A DNA stretch of 64,000 bases from assembly GCA_947456965.1 (NCBI GenBank), contig CANGTU010000003.1:1-64000 (forward strand), given 5' to 3'. Below the pieces are notes generated by a model, which did not search any database, was not told the DNA's origin, and was given only the letters and a program-made list of their open reading frames with translations. Below, one piece after another: positions 33,902 through 42,571 of this stretch. How positions within the stretch are numbered: position 1 is the stretch's first letter; each line of letters opens with the position of its first letter. Origin of the DNA: Flavobacteriales bacterium (lineage in GTDB: Bacteria; Bacteroidota; Bacteroidia; Flavobacteriales_D; Sanyastnellaceae). The translations under genes and the position numbers were made by a program.

Positions 33902-35194
33902 TTAGTGCCGCATCCAGCGGATAGCCTGATCATTGGCACGGATCACGTACAAGCCACAGGGCCAGGCGGTCGGATCAAATGTGGTTTCTCCCGAAAGCAC
34001 ATGCACCAAGGCGCCCTGAGCATTCATGATTTTGCCGTATGCGGGAGTGGTGAAATGCACATGTCCATGGCCTCCCGGATTCGGATATACCTGAAGCAGT
34101 GGCTCAGGCGAAAGCTCCTCTGCTGCAAGTCCGAGGCAATCAGCCAGGTCAATGGTCGCTGAGGCTGAGAGCTGCCCATCCTGGATATACCAGTAATTCC
34201 AGCTCAGGCTGGAATCTCCCGTCCAGTTGCTCAAATCAAACAAGAAGGTGCCCTGAGGCGTACCAGGCACTCTGCAGGCCACGAGCGCCCGCTGATTCCG
34301 GTTCCACTCCAGCGGCTGCTGTGGCAGACAGGCTTCCGGCTCCCAGGGTTCTTCGCAATTCGGGCGGATGAACCATGCGTAATCCTCTTCCAGCGGATAG
34401 TCGCCGAAAACTCGTGCAACTCCGTCACCATTGACACATATGGCCGTGTATTCCTCAGCAGCGATTCCCCTCGGGTTAATATCCAGGCTTGCCCAGAGCC
34501 GGGCCATAAACGCCGCATGGCGCCCGCGCCGGTCGGGGTTATCGTAGTGTGTATCGGTGATGGTATTCTCCAGATAAGGCACCTGCAAAAAATCATTGTA
34601 GCCCAGCGTCATAGATGAGTTGAAGGGATTGCCGAGCGCACTGGCCGACTGAACCGTGCCGTTCTGGGCACTGAAATAGGCCTGTCCGAGAATCGCCATC
34701 CCCGCGCTGGTTCCACCTATCGTGACACCTTTGTCATTGATGAGGTATTGGATAGCTGCTTCCACAGGACTGTCCTTCCAATAGCTGACATAATTCCATT
34801 GATCTCCTCCGGCAATCCACAGCGCTTCGGCATTCCGGATCTGCTGGTCAACATAGGGATCATGGGCCGCATCATCTGAGGCGATGATCAGGGTTTCAAC
34901 AGAGTTGACTGAGACGCCGAGCTCCGAATAAAAGTAATCATTATAGCCATCCGCCCCGGTGGATCTGATCACGACGATATCGCCGCCACCACTGCGCTGA
35001 AGAAACCACTGCATAGCGGCATCACTCTCTGTGGCGCCTCCCATGAGAACCACTCCCGGAAGAACTGCCGTCTGCACGTCATCCTGAGAACCGGTAAAAT
35101 AGGACGTAAAGGGCTGTGCTAAGGCGGATGATTGCGGAAGGAAGACAGAAAGCACCAGGAGTATGAGTCCAGAGAGCGGGTTGATATTGCGCAT
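33902..35194 (-). CDS. Secreted cyanophycinase-like peptidase S51 with T9SS tail
   Basis: 430-residue exported serine peptidase of the cyanophycinase/peptidase E family, which releases Asp-Arg dipeptides from cyanophycin or similar isoaspartyl material. From MRNINPLSG there is a signal peptide (about 1-25), then GVVLMGGATESD, the nucleophile motif IGGTSAGMAILG (Ser in GTSAG) and a His in TDTHYDNPDRRGRH. The end (about 350-430) is a T9SS sorting tail beginning LLQVYPNPGG. Secretion suggests scavenging of polymers from other organisms. An upstream frame to 35362 is rejected because it would bury the signal peptide. Confidence 0.88.
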   Translation of the reverse strand: MRNINPLSGLILLVLSVFLPQSSALAQPFTSYFTGSQDDVQTAVLPGVVLMGGATESDAAMQWFLQRSGGGDIVVIRSTGADGYNDYFYSELGVSVNSVETLIIASDDAAHDPYVDQQIRNAEALWIAGGDQWNYVSYWKDSPVEAAIQYLINDKGVTIGGTSAGMAILGQAYFSAQNGTVQSASALGNPFNSSMTLGYNDFLQVPYLENTITDTHYDNPDRRGRHAAFMARLWASLDINPRGIAAEEYTAICVNGDGVARVFGDYPLEEDYAWFIRPNCEEPWEPEACLPQQPLEWNRNQRALVACRVPGTPQGTFLFDLSNWTGDSSLSWNYWYIQDGQLSASATIDLADCLGLAAEELSPEPLLQVYPNPGGHGHVHFTTPAYGKIMNAQGALVHVLSGETTFDPTAWPCGLYVIRANDQAIRWMRH

Positions 35195-35198
35195 AAGA

Positions 35199-35206
35199 CA
35201 AATGTA
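35199..35206 (-). promoter_or_regulatory. Promoter box (TACATTTG) abutting the cyanophycinase start
   Basis: Minus-strand TACATTTG ends four bases before ATG 35194, so the transcript would be practically leaderless. No TTG at 19 bases. Confidence 0.4.
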
Positions 35207-35274
35207 GCCATGAAGCAGGAGTACTCCATCCGGGCTCAGGCCGTCACCAACCACGGAAGGCGGCCTCCCGGGAT

Positions 35275-35282
35275 TATCTTTG
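35275..35282 (+). promoter_or_regulatory. Promoter box (TATCTTTG) for fabG
   Basis: TATCTTTG ends 21 bases before ATG 35304 and so supports that start over an in-frame ATG at 35280, which lies inside the box. Confidence 0.5.
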
Positions 35283-35303
35283 AGGCCAAACTCGTATACA
35301 TCC

Positions 35304-36050
35304 ATGAAATTACTCGAAGGCAAGGTGGCTATAATCACCGGAGCATCACGCGGTATTGGCAAAGGAATCGCTGAAACCTTTATCTCTCAGGGGGCCAGAG
35401 TGGTCTTCACCTACGCCTCATCAGATGAGAAGGCACGCGCCCTTGAGTCCGAGCTCTCTGCACAGGGAGGTGTGGCACGAGGATATAAAAGCGATGCCTC
35501 CGACTTCCAGGCTGCGCAGCAGCTCGTGGATCAGGTGGTAGCCGACTTTGGAACTGTGGACGTGCTCGTCAACAATGCCGGAATCACGCGGGATAACCTG
35601 CTTATGCGCATGACTGAAGAGCAGTGGGATGAGATTATGCAGGTCAACCTGAAATCTGTTTTCAACCTGACCAAGGCGGTCATCAAGCCCATGCTGAAAG
35701 CCCGATCCGGCAGCATCATCAATATGTCATCCGTAGTCGGAGTTAAAGGCAATGCGGGCCAGGCCAACTACGCCGCTTCCAAGGCCGGAATCATCGGCTT
35801 CACCAAGTCTGTTGCCGCCGAACTCGGATCGCGCAATATCAGATGCAATGCCATTGCACCCGGATTCATCGAAACCGAAATGACCGGAGCGCTCGATGAA
35901 AAAGTGGTTCAGGAATGGCGCAATGCCATCCCCCTGAAACGCGGCGGCTCTCCTGCTGACGTGGCCAATGCTACTCTCTTTCTGGCTTCGGATATGAGCG
36001 CCTACATAACGGGACAAACGCTTCATGTCTGCGGTGGCATGCTTATGTAA
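35304..36050 (+). CDS. fabG: 3-oxoacyl-[acyl-carrier-protein] reductase
   Basis: NADPH-dependent short-chain dehydrogenase that reduces beta-ketoacyl-ACP in fatty acid elongation. 248 residues with the nucleotide motif TGASRGIGKG (about 12-21), NNAGITRDNLLMRM (about 90-103), the catalytic Ser (NMSSVVG), and Tyr-Lys (ANYAASKAG). The C-terminal PADVANATLFLASD-MSAYITGQTLHVCGG is diagnostic. It is placed alone between the divergent cyanophycinase and the downstream VWA gene, which begins 33 bases later. Confidence 0.95.
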   Translation: MKLLEGKVAIITGASRGIGKGIAETFISQGARVVFTYASSDEKARALESELSAQGGVARGYKSDASDFQAAQQLVDQVVADFGTVDVLVNNAGITRDNLLMRMTEEQWDEIMQVNLKSVFNLTKAVIKPMLKARSGSIINMSSVVGVKGNAGQANYAASKAGIIGFTKSVAAELGSRNIRCNAIAPGFIETEMTGALDEKVVQEWRNAIPLKRGGSPADVANATLFLASDMSAYITGQTLHVCGGMLM

Positions 36051-36083
36051 CCCCAGCTTAATCAACACGCACAACGCACGCCG

Positions 36084-38168
36084 GTGAGTATCCTCACACA
36101 AAGTCCCTCGTGGTTCATCCCCCTGTGCATAGCAGCTGGACTGGCCTATGCCGGTGCCCTGTATTTCCGAGACCGCTTTAATCGCACCTATGGTACGCGA
36201 CTGGCTACCGGGCTGGGTATCCTCCGCTTTCTGGCGGCCACCCTCCTCGCATTTTTGCTCCTAAAGCCCGTCATCCGGACGATCGACCGCATCGTAGAAA
36301 AACCGGTCATTGTGATTGCGCAGGATAACACCGCATCACTGGTTGTGGGCCCGGATTCTGCGTACTACCGGGGCGCTTATCTCGAACAGCTCAGCCAGCT
36401 TACCCAGGCCTTTGGCGATGACTATGAAGTACGCACGCTGCGCTTTGGGAGTAAGGTAGATGAGGGGATTGATTCACTTCGGTTTGATGAAAAGCTAACA
36501 GACCTGGGGGCTCTGATGGATGATATTTACTCGCGCTTCAGTGGCAGGAATCTCGGCGCCGTGATCATCGCCTCCGATGGCTTGTACAACAAGGGGCAGA
36601 ACCCTATCTACCAGTCGCGCAAGCTGAATGTGCCTTTCTTTACCGTGGCACTGGGAGATACCACAGTGTATCGCGACCTGTTGGTATCCGATGTGGCCGT
36701 CAACCGTCTCGCATATCTGGGCAACCGGTTCCCGGTGAATATCATTGCAGAGGCGCGCAAGGCCGCAGGACTCACAAGTACGGTTACGGTTTCGCGCAAT
36801 GGAGCTGTGCTCTATACAGAGGACATTACATTCAACGGTGAGTCTGATGTGCGCACTCTGTCACTCTCGCTGGAAGCGCTGGAAACCGGACTGCAACGCT
36901 ACACCGTATCCATGACATCCGTTGATGGCGAGGTTACGTTGGCTAATAACCGCAGAGACTTCTTCATCGATGTGCTTGATGCCCGCCAAAAGGTCCTCAT
37001 ACTGGCCCATTCTCCCCATCCTGATGTAGCTGCTCTTCGTGAAGCGCTGATCACCAATGAATCCTACCAGGTCACCGCAGAATTGGCTGATCGGTTCTCC
37101 GGCCGTCCCGATGATTACAGCCTTGTCATCTTCCATCAACTCCCCGCAACCGGCGGAAGAGGAGGCGATCTCGTGCGGTCATTTATCGATCGTAATATTC
37201 CTGCATTATTCATCTGGGGAACGCAAACGGACTTCCGGGAATTCAATGCACTGGAGGCCGGCTTTGCCCTGGATAATTTCAGAATGAGTACAACCGATGT
37301 GGGAGGCGCTGTGGATGAGTCTTTCCCACTGTTCACCCTGGGAGATCAAGCCCGGGATATGTTCAGGTTCCTCCCTCCCCTTGCGGTACCATTCGGCGAT
37401 ATCCGGACCGGTGCAGGAAGTACCACGTTCATTACGCAGCAAGTTGGGCGGATCAGCACACAACGTCCGCTTATCGCATTCAACCGCTATGGCGATAGCC
37501 GAGTTGGATTGATCTGCGGAGAGGGCATCTGGCGGTGGCGGCTGGGCGCATTCCAGCAGTATGAGTCCCATGATGCATTCACCGAATGGGCAACGAAAGT
37601 GGTACAATACCTCGCCGCAAAAGATGACAAGAGTTTGTTTCGGGTCAGTGGTGCACAGAATATCCAGGAGAATATGCCGGTCATCTTTCAGGCTGAAGTC
37701 TATAATGAGAGTTATGAGCCACAGGCCGACAAGGATGTGCGCATGAGCATCCGCAATGAGGAGGACGAAGAATTCGACTACACCTTTTCTTCCTCCGGTG
37801 TTCGTTACACCTTGAATACCGGCAAGCTGCCACCTGGCAATTACCGCTATCGTGCCACCGTAGCGGGAACTTCCCTTCCGGCTGAGACCGGCGAGTTCAG
37901 CGTGATTCCGCTGCAGCTTGAATCTGCCGCGACCATTGCTGACCACCGTTTGCTTCGCAAGCTCGCAGAAGAAAATGGAGGAGCGCTCGTGCAGCCGGAT
38001 GCCATGCAGGAACTTCCTGGAATGATTGCCCGGATAAGCGCCGTAGCGCCGGTTTCTTATGAAAACAAGGAACTCACCGACCTCATTAACTTCCGGTGGC
38101 TCCTGGCTATCATCCTTCTGCTTTTGTCGGCCGAATGGCTGCTCAGGAAGCGAGCCGGCACCTATTGA
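36084..38168 (+). CDS. Membrane protein with VWA-like domain
   Basis: 694 residues: two N-terminal spans (about 10-30 and 40-65), a large extracytoplasmic part including a VWA-like fold (VIVIAQDNTASLVVG as an imperfect MIDAS-like start, VIIASDGLYNKGQNP as its second element), then Ig-like sections, and a C-terminal span (about 668-685). It resembles Bacteroidota batA/aerotolerance-type or glutamine-amidotransferase-like membrane proteins of unknown role. The start is a GTG at 36084, the only one that gives two complete N-terminal spans. The last base of the gene is 21 bases from the next start. Confidence 0.7.
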   Translation: MSILTQSPSWFIPLCIAAGLAYAGALYFRDRFNRTYGTRLATGLGILRFLAATLLAFLLLKPVIRTIDRIVEKPVIVIAQDNTASLVVGPDSAYYRGAYLEQLSQLTQAFGDDYEVRTLRFGSKVDEGIDSLRFDEKLTDLGALMDDIYSRFSGRNLGAVIIASDGLYNKGQNPIYQSRKLNVPFFTVALGDTTVYRDLLVSDVAVNRLAYLGNRFPVNIIAEARKAAGLTSTVTVSRNGAVLYTEDITFNGESDVRTLSLSLEALETGLQRYTVSMTSVDGEVTLANNRRDFFIDVLDARQKVLILAHSPHPDVAALREALITNESYQVTAELADRFSGRPDDYSLVIFHQLPATGGRGGDLVRSFIDRNIPALFIWGTQTDFREFNALEAGFALDNFRMSTTDVGGAVDESFPLFTLGDQARDMFRFLPPLAVPFGDIRTGAGSTTFITQQVGRISTQRPLIAFNRYGDSRVGLICGEGIWRWRLGAFQQYESHDAFTEWATKVVQYLAAKDDKSLFRVSGAQNIQENMPVIFQAEVYNESYEPQADKDVRMSIRNEEDEEFDYTFSSSGVRYTLNTGKLPPGNYRYRATVAGTSLPAETGEFSVIPLQLESAATIADHRLLRKLAEENGGALVQPDAMQELPGMIARISAVAPVSYENKELTDLINFRWLLAIILLLLSAEWLLRKRAGTY

Positions 38169-38189
38169 GCCAAGCGTCAACTTTACCCC

Positions 38190-39050
38190 ATGAGTTTCCT
38201 CTCCATCGGCGGAGTGCCTGAACACTTCAACCTTCCCTGGCAGCAAGCCATGCTGCATGATGCCTTCACGGGATCGGGAGTTGATGTCGCCTGGACCTAC
38301 TACGCAGGTGGCACCGGAGCCCTTACTGAAGCATTGCAGGAAGGAGATCTCGATCTGGCCATCCTCCTCACGGAAGGGTACGTGGCAGCCCGGAGTGCCG
38401 GACTCGAGGCCAGGATTGTAAAAGTGTATATTGACACTCCCTTGATCTGGGGCATCTATACCGCTGATCCGAACGTCCATTCGACAGGTGAACCCAGGCG
38501 TAACTATGCTATTTCGCGATATGGATCGGGCTCACACCTCATGGCTATGATCCATGCCGAACAACGCGGTGAGGAGCTCACTCCAGAACGCTTTGTCGTT
38601 GTCAAAAGTCTCGACGGAGCCATGCAGGCCCTCTCTCGAGGTGAAGCACAATATTTCTATTGGGAAAAATTCATGACCAGGCCCTTTGTAGACCAGGGAG
38701 TGGTGCGTCTCATCGGCGAATTCAGCGCACCCTGGTCGGGTTTTCTGGTTGTTGCCAGCGAGCACGCCCTGCGGCGCAAAACCTGGTCTATACGCACCAT
38801 ACTGGACATCATGAATGCCAGATGTAAACAATTTCCGGTAGATCCACAGACCGCAGAAATACTGATCCGCAATTTCCATATGTCACCGCACGAAGCAAGG
38901 CAGTGGCTCACCGAAACCCGCTGGAATACCAATTATACTCTGCATCTTGACCACCTTCTGCGGGCGCGGGAATCACTCGCAGGTGTGGGCAAATGTCATC
39001 CCCAACTCGATCCCGAAAACTGTCGCGCCGAATGGCTGGAATACATCTGA
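38190..39050 (+). CDS. Type 2 periplasmic-binding-fold protein without export signal
   Basis: 286 residues resembling substrate-binding proteins of the SsuA/ThiY/Ca3427 kind: SIGGVPEHFNLPWQQAMLHD at the N-terminus, the AGGTGALTEALQEGDLDLAILLTEG core near residues 31-55 and ISRYGSGSHLMAM near 108. No signal peptide is visible, and no permease or ATPase genes are nearby, so it is likely cytosolic, perhaps an enzyme or ligand sensor. It overlaps the next gene's start by 19 bases, suggesting one transcript with the VWA and YdcF genes. Confidence 0.7.
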   Translation: MSFLSIGGVPEHFNLPWQQAMLHDAFTGSGVDVAWTYYAGGTGALTEALQEGDLDLAILLTEGYVAARSAGLEARIVKVYIDTPLIWGIYTADPNVHSTGEPRRNYAISRYGSGSHLMAMIHAEQRGEELTPERFVVVKSLDGAMQALSRGEAQYFYWEKFMTRPFVDQGVVRLIGEFSAPWSGFLVVASEHALRRKTWSIRTILDIMNARCKQFPVDPQTAEILIRNFHMSPHEARQWLTETRWNTNYTLHLDHLLRARESLAGVGKCHPQLDPENCRAEWLEYI

Positions 39051-39688
39051 ATACTGCGTGGTTAAAGACCCTTTGGCGCAGGAGATTCGTGCGCATTCTC
39101 ACGATCACGGCCGCGGTGCTCATCCTCCTTTGGACCTTTCGACTGCCGATTCTGCGAGGCATGGGCAATTACCTCGTGGCGGATGATCCGCTGGCGCCCT
39201 GTGATGCCTATTTCATACTTGGTGGCAACAGCTTTGAACGCGGAAACTCGGCAGCTGAAATCTGGAGAGTATATCCTGATGCCTGGTTTGTGGCTAGCGG
39301 AGGCAACTATCCTCTGCAGATCCAGGCCCTTGATACCGTGATGACCGAGGCGTCTCTCACCCGCCACTGGATGATTCGCCAGGGAGTGCCAGCCAACCGA
39401 ATTGACACGATTTCGCGGAGTACGAGCACCATGGAAGAGTCCAAGGAAATACTGCAATACTGCCTCGATCGTCAATACAACAATATCACTCTGGTATCCA
39501 GCACGTTTCATTTGCGCCGGATGCGAATGGTATTTGAGGATGAGTTTGCCAGACATGGGATCACCACACGCTATCACGGTGCCGCTGCAGCCGAATTCAG
39601 GACTACGGAGTGGTGGCGTGACGAGCTCAGTCTCATTACGCTGAATAACGAGTACGTCAAGATCATCTACTACAAAATGAAGTATTGA
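39032..39688 (+). CDS. YdcF/ElyC-like (DUF218) membrane-anchored protein
   Basis: 218 residues from ATG 39032: one N-terminal span (about 19-37), then the DUF218 fold with DAYFILGGNSFERG, VASGGNYP, EASLTRHWMIRQGVP, ISRSTSTMEESKE and VSSTFHLRRMRMVF. Family members act in envelope biogenesis, including control of undecaprenyl-phosphate use, though exact chemistry is unknown. ATG 39032 overlaps the previous gene by 19 bases; an ATG at 38993 would overlap by 58 and seems less likely. Confidence 0.8.
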   Translation: MAGIHLNTAWLKTLWRRRFVRILTITAAVLILLWTFRLPILRGMGNYLVADDPLAPCDAYFILGGNSFERGNSAAEIWRVYPDAWFVASGGNYPLQIQALDTVMTEASLTRHWMIRQGVPANRIDTISRSTSTMEESKEILQYCLDRQYNNITLVSSTFHLRRMRMVFEDEFARHGITTRYHGAAAAEFRTTEWWRDELSLITLNNEYVKIIYYKMKY

Positions 39689-39850
39689 TCAGTGCCATTC
39701 CGTCAACCGGCTTGCCCTGAGGAACTTTCCACGCCTTGCCCCCCGGATCGCTGGAATCTCAGGTCACGACTGCATTCAGGAGCAGCAGGGCGACGCCATC
39801 ATTTGTTAATAAAGCCGGGGAGCAATGCACGAAAATACAAGCCGCAGGGT

Positions 39851-39858
39851 TATCTTTG
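39851..39858 (+). promoter_or_regulatory. Promoter box (TATCTTTG) for the TPR gene
   Basis: TATCTTTG ends 23 bases before ATG 39882. It lies inside the longer frame from 39825 and so argues for the shorter protein. Confidence 0.5.
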
Positions 39859-39881
39859 GAATACCTGAACTGTTCTACTGG

Positions 39882-41279
39882 ATGAACGAAGAAAATCGCG
39901 ATCCCCAGCAATCGGAAGAATTGGTGAATCGCTATGAGCAGATGATTGCTCAGAACGCCTCCTGGTACTTCGATATTGACCAGCTCGAGGAAATTATCGG
40001 CTACTACTGCGACGATAACAAGTTTGCGCAGGCGTTGAAGGTAGTTGATTACGCTTATACGTTGTTTCCGGAAAACACCGACATGATGCTGCGCGAGGCG
40101 CAGATTCTTGCCGGAATGGGCCATCTGAGCAGGGCTCTGGGCCGGCTCAAGGAGTTGGAGCGGTTTGAATCGCGCAACGAAGAGGTCCTTCTTACCATGG
40201 CCTCCATATACAGCCAGCTCCGGGAACATCAGAAGGCCATTGCTCTGTACCGGAAAGCACTTGAACTCGGAGGGGAGGAATACGAAGAGGAAATCAACCT
40301 CGAAATTGCCCTGGAGTACGAGAATATGGACCGGTTTGATAAGGCCATCGAAACGCTGCAAGATGCGCTGACCCGGAAACCGGACAACGAGACCTTGCTT
40401 TACGAGTTGGCCTATTGCTTTGAAGCGACTGACCGTTATGCTGAATGCATCGGCTACTACAAGGCCTTTCTGGATCGTCATCCGTTCAGCTTCCCTGCGT
40501 GGTATAATCTCGGCAATGCCTACCAGAAGATGGAGAAGCTGGAGGAATCTATCGATGCATATGATTACTGCCTGGCTATCCAAGCTGACTTTGCGCCGGC
40601 CTTCTACAACAAGGCACACGCCCTGTTCAAGCAGGAGAAATACCACGAAACGATTCAGGTACTTGAGGAATCATATACCGCTGAGCCGCCTCAGGCCCCC
40701 GTCTATTGCCATATTGGCGAATGCTTCGAAAAATTGGGAGAGTACGACAAAGCGCTTTTCTATTACCGCAAGAGTTTGTCCCTCGATGATACTTACGCCG
40801 ACTCATACCTCGGAATGGGCATGGTCATGGACTTGCAGGGGCGAACTTCAGAGAGCATCGCGCTCATCGAAAAAGCCGTGAGTCTGGAGCCAGAAAATCC
40901 GGACTATTCACTTTTTCTGGCTGAAATGCTCAAGAAGCTCAACCGGTTTGCTGATGCTCTCGAGATTACCCGCAACCTCACCGAACGGTTTCCGGAAAAT
41001 GAGGATGTATGGATCGATCACGCAGATCTGTACTTCTGTCAATCAGACCTGCGCACCGCACTTGAGGTCATCCAGGAGGGATGGCAGAAAATTCCCAATT
41101 CAGCTGTGATCGGTTATCGTAAAGTGGCCTACCTGCTGGAATCCGGTAAGAAGGAGGAAGCAGAAGACCTCCTCGCCCGGCTGCATGCCAACGAGCCGGA
41201 AGGAGCCGGCGAACTTGCAGAATACTACCCGGCTATCCGCCAAAACCTCATGTTTATCAGCCTGATGGGAAGCCGCTAG
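39882..41279 (+). CDS. Tetratricopeptide-repeat protein
   Basis: 465-residue cytosolic protein made almost entirely of TPR helices, about ten to twelve repeats. Clear repeats include ALKVVDYAYTLFPENTDMM, AIALYRKALELGG, AIETLQDALTRKPDNETL, AWYNLGNAYQKMEKLEESID and ALFYYRKSLSLDDTYADS. The N-terminus (MNEENRDPQQ, then WYFDIDQLEEIIGYYCDD) resembles flavobacterial TPR scaffolds of unknown partner. ATG 39882 is chosen because of the promoter box before it and that N-terminal similarity. Stands alone, 85 bases before the next gene. Confidence 0.85.
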   Translation: MNEENRDPQQSEELVNRYEQMIAQNASWYFDIDQLEEIIGYYCDDNKFAQALKVVDYAYTLFPENTDMMLREAQILAGMGHLSRALGRLKELERFESRNEEVLLTMASIYSQLREHQKAIALYRKALELGGEEYEEEINLEIALEYENMDRFDKAIETLQDALTRKPDNETLLYELAYCFEATDRYAECIGYYKAFLDRHPFSFPAWYNLGNAYQKMEKLEESIDAYDYCLAIQADFAPAFYNKAHALFKQEKYHETIQVLEESYTAEPPQAPVYCHIGECFEKLGEYDKALFYYRKSLSLDDTYADSYLGMGMVMDLQGRTSESIALIEKAVSLEPENPDYSLFLAEMLKKLNRFADALEITRNLTERFPENEDVWIDHADLYFCQSDLRTALEVIQEGWQKIPNSAVIGYRKVAYLLESGKKEEAEDLLARLHANEPEGAGELAEYYPAIRQNLMFISLMGSR

Positions 41280-41349
41280 ATACACTCGATCCAGCCGGAA
41301 ACTACGCTTCGTTTACTAAGTACACAATTTAGGATATTTGCACCTGAGC

Positions 41350-41357
41350 TAACTTCG
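41350..41357 (+). promoter_or_regulatory. Promoter box (TAACTTCG) before the phosphosulfolactate synthase gene
   Basis: A TAnnTTCG variant ending seven bases before ATG 41365. Confidence 0.3.
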
Positions 41358-41364
41358 AACTTGT

Positions 41365-42144
41365 ATGCCTTACCCAATCAGCCTGCTCCCGGATCGCACC
41401 ACACACCCCAGACAACATGGGCTTACTATGGTGATGGATAAAGGTCTCTCCCTGCGACAGGCGCAAGACTTGGTGGAAACCAGCGCTCCGTATGTCGATC
41501 TTCTCAAACTGGGATTCGGCACTTCCATCTTTACCTCCAACGTGCGGGAGAAGGTGAAGCTGTACCATGATGCGGGAATGAAAGTCTATGTGGGTGGAAC
41601 CCTGTTTGAAGCATTCCTCGTTCGCGGTGAGTATGATCAATACCGTCGCTACGTGGATCAACTCGGCCTGCACACCGTGGAAGTTTCAGATGGCAGTATG
41701 ACGATCCCCCATGGACTGAAATGCGAATACATCAACCGTCTGGCCAAGGACTACACCGTGCTCAGCGAGGTGGGCTCCAAGGAAGAAGGTATCCTGATCT
41801 CCCCAGCCAAGTGGATCAAAATGATGCAAACCGAATTGCAGGCAGGATCATGGAAGGTCATCGCTGAGGCGCGTGAAAGCGGTACAGTGGGTATCTACCG
41901 ACCCAATGGACAAGCGCACGTGTTGCTCATCAATAAGATTCTCCAGAAGGTGAAACTCGAGGATATCCTGTGGGAAGCCCCAAAAAAGCCACAGCAGGTT
42001 TATTTCATCAAGCAGTTCGGTACCAATGTGAACCTGGGTAACATCGCGGAAAACGAAGTCATCCCTCTGGAGTGTCTGCGCACCGGACTTCGAGGTGATA
42101 CCTTCTTCCAGTTCATCCCTCAACTGCGCGACGATCAATCGTAG
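41365..42144 (+). CDS. Phosphosulfolactate synthase (ComA-like)
   Basis: TIM-barrel enzyme whose archaeal relative joins phosphoenolpyruvate and sulfite to phosphosulfolactate, the first step towards coenzyme M. 259 residues with family motifs: VDLLKLGFGTSIF (about 44-56), VYVGGTLFEAFLVRG, VEVSDGSMTIP and VIAEARESGTVGIYRPNGQ. In bacteria the product may serve sulfolactate or other sulfonates; the other genes of such a pathway are not in the window. The rhodanese gene follows after one base, and sulfur chemistry links the two. Confidence 0.88.
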   Translation: MPYPISLLPDRTTHPRQHGLTMVMDKGLSLRQAQDLVETSAPYVDLLKLGFGTSIFTSNVREKVKLYHDAGMKVYVGGTLFEAFLVRGEYDQYRRYVDQLGLHTVEVSDGSMTIPHGLKCEYINRLAKDYTVLSEVGSKEEGILISPAKWIKMMQTELQAGSWKVIAEARESGTVGIYRPNGQAHVLLINKILQKVKLEDILWEAPKKPQQVYFIKQFGTNVNLGNIAENEVIPLECLRTGLRGDTFFQFIPQLRDDQS

Positions 42145-42145
42145 C

Positions 42146-42466
42146 ATGAAGGAGATCACGCCAGCCGAACTCAGGATGTGGAAAGAAAATGGTAACCCAT
42201 TCCACCTCATTGACCTGCGTGAAGAATATGAAGTGGCGTACTGCACCATCGGCGGACGACACATTCCTATGGGTGACATCATCGCGCATGCCGATCTCAT
42301 CAGTCGTAAAGACCCGGTCGTGTTCCATTGTCAAAGTGGTAAGCGATCAGCCGCGGTGGTCTACGCCCTTGAACAGAAGTTTAACTTCAACAACCTCTAC
42401 ACCCTGCGCGGTGGTGTGATCGCCTGGGGCGACGAAGTCGATCCTGGCCTGGAGTGCTTCAAATGA
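42146..42466 (+). CDS. Rhodanese-domain protein
   Basis: 106-residue single-domain sulfurtransferase. The active-site loop FHCQSGKRS (Cys near residue 62) and the N-terminal LIDLREEYEVAYCTIGGRHIP are intact. It would carry persulfide sulfur or act in thiol chemistry. ATG 42146 lies one base after the stop of the phosphosulfolactate synthase, implying co-transcription; an upstream frame from 42095 is rejected because it overlaps that gene. Confidence 0.9.
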   Translation: MKEITPAELRMWKENGNPFHLIDLREEYEVAYCTIGGRHIPMGDIIAHADLISRKDPVVFHCQSGKRSAAVVYALEQKFNFNNLYTLRGGVIAWGDEVDPGLECFK

Positions 42467-42543
42467 TGCCCGGAATCGCTGACCTCTTGCCATTCCGACC
42501 ACGCGCATTCCACCTCACCAGCGCATCAGCACACCAGCCATCC

Positions 42544-42551
42544 TATCTTCG
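42544..42551 (+). promoter_or_regulatory. Promoter box (TATCTTCG) before the DedA gene
   Basis: A TAnnTTCG variant 20 bases before the GTG at 42572; consistent with the promoter pattern elsewhere in the window. Confidence 0.35.
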
Positions 42552-42571
42552 CTTCTCTCAATAACCTGCCC

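Noticed and set aside
35195-35362. Longer N-terminus for the cyanophycinase
   Set aside because: It would place the signal peptide 56 residues inside the protein and cross the fabG promoter.
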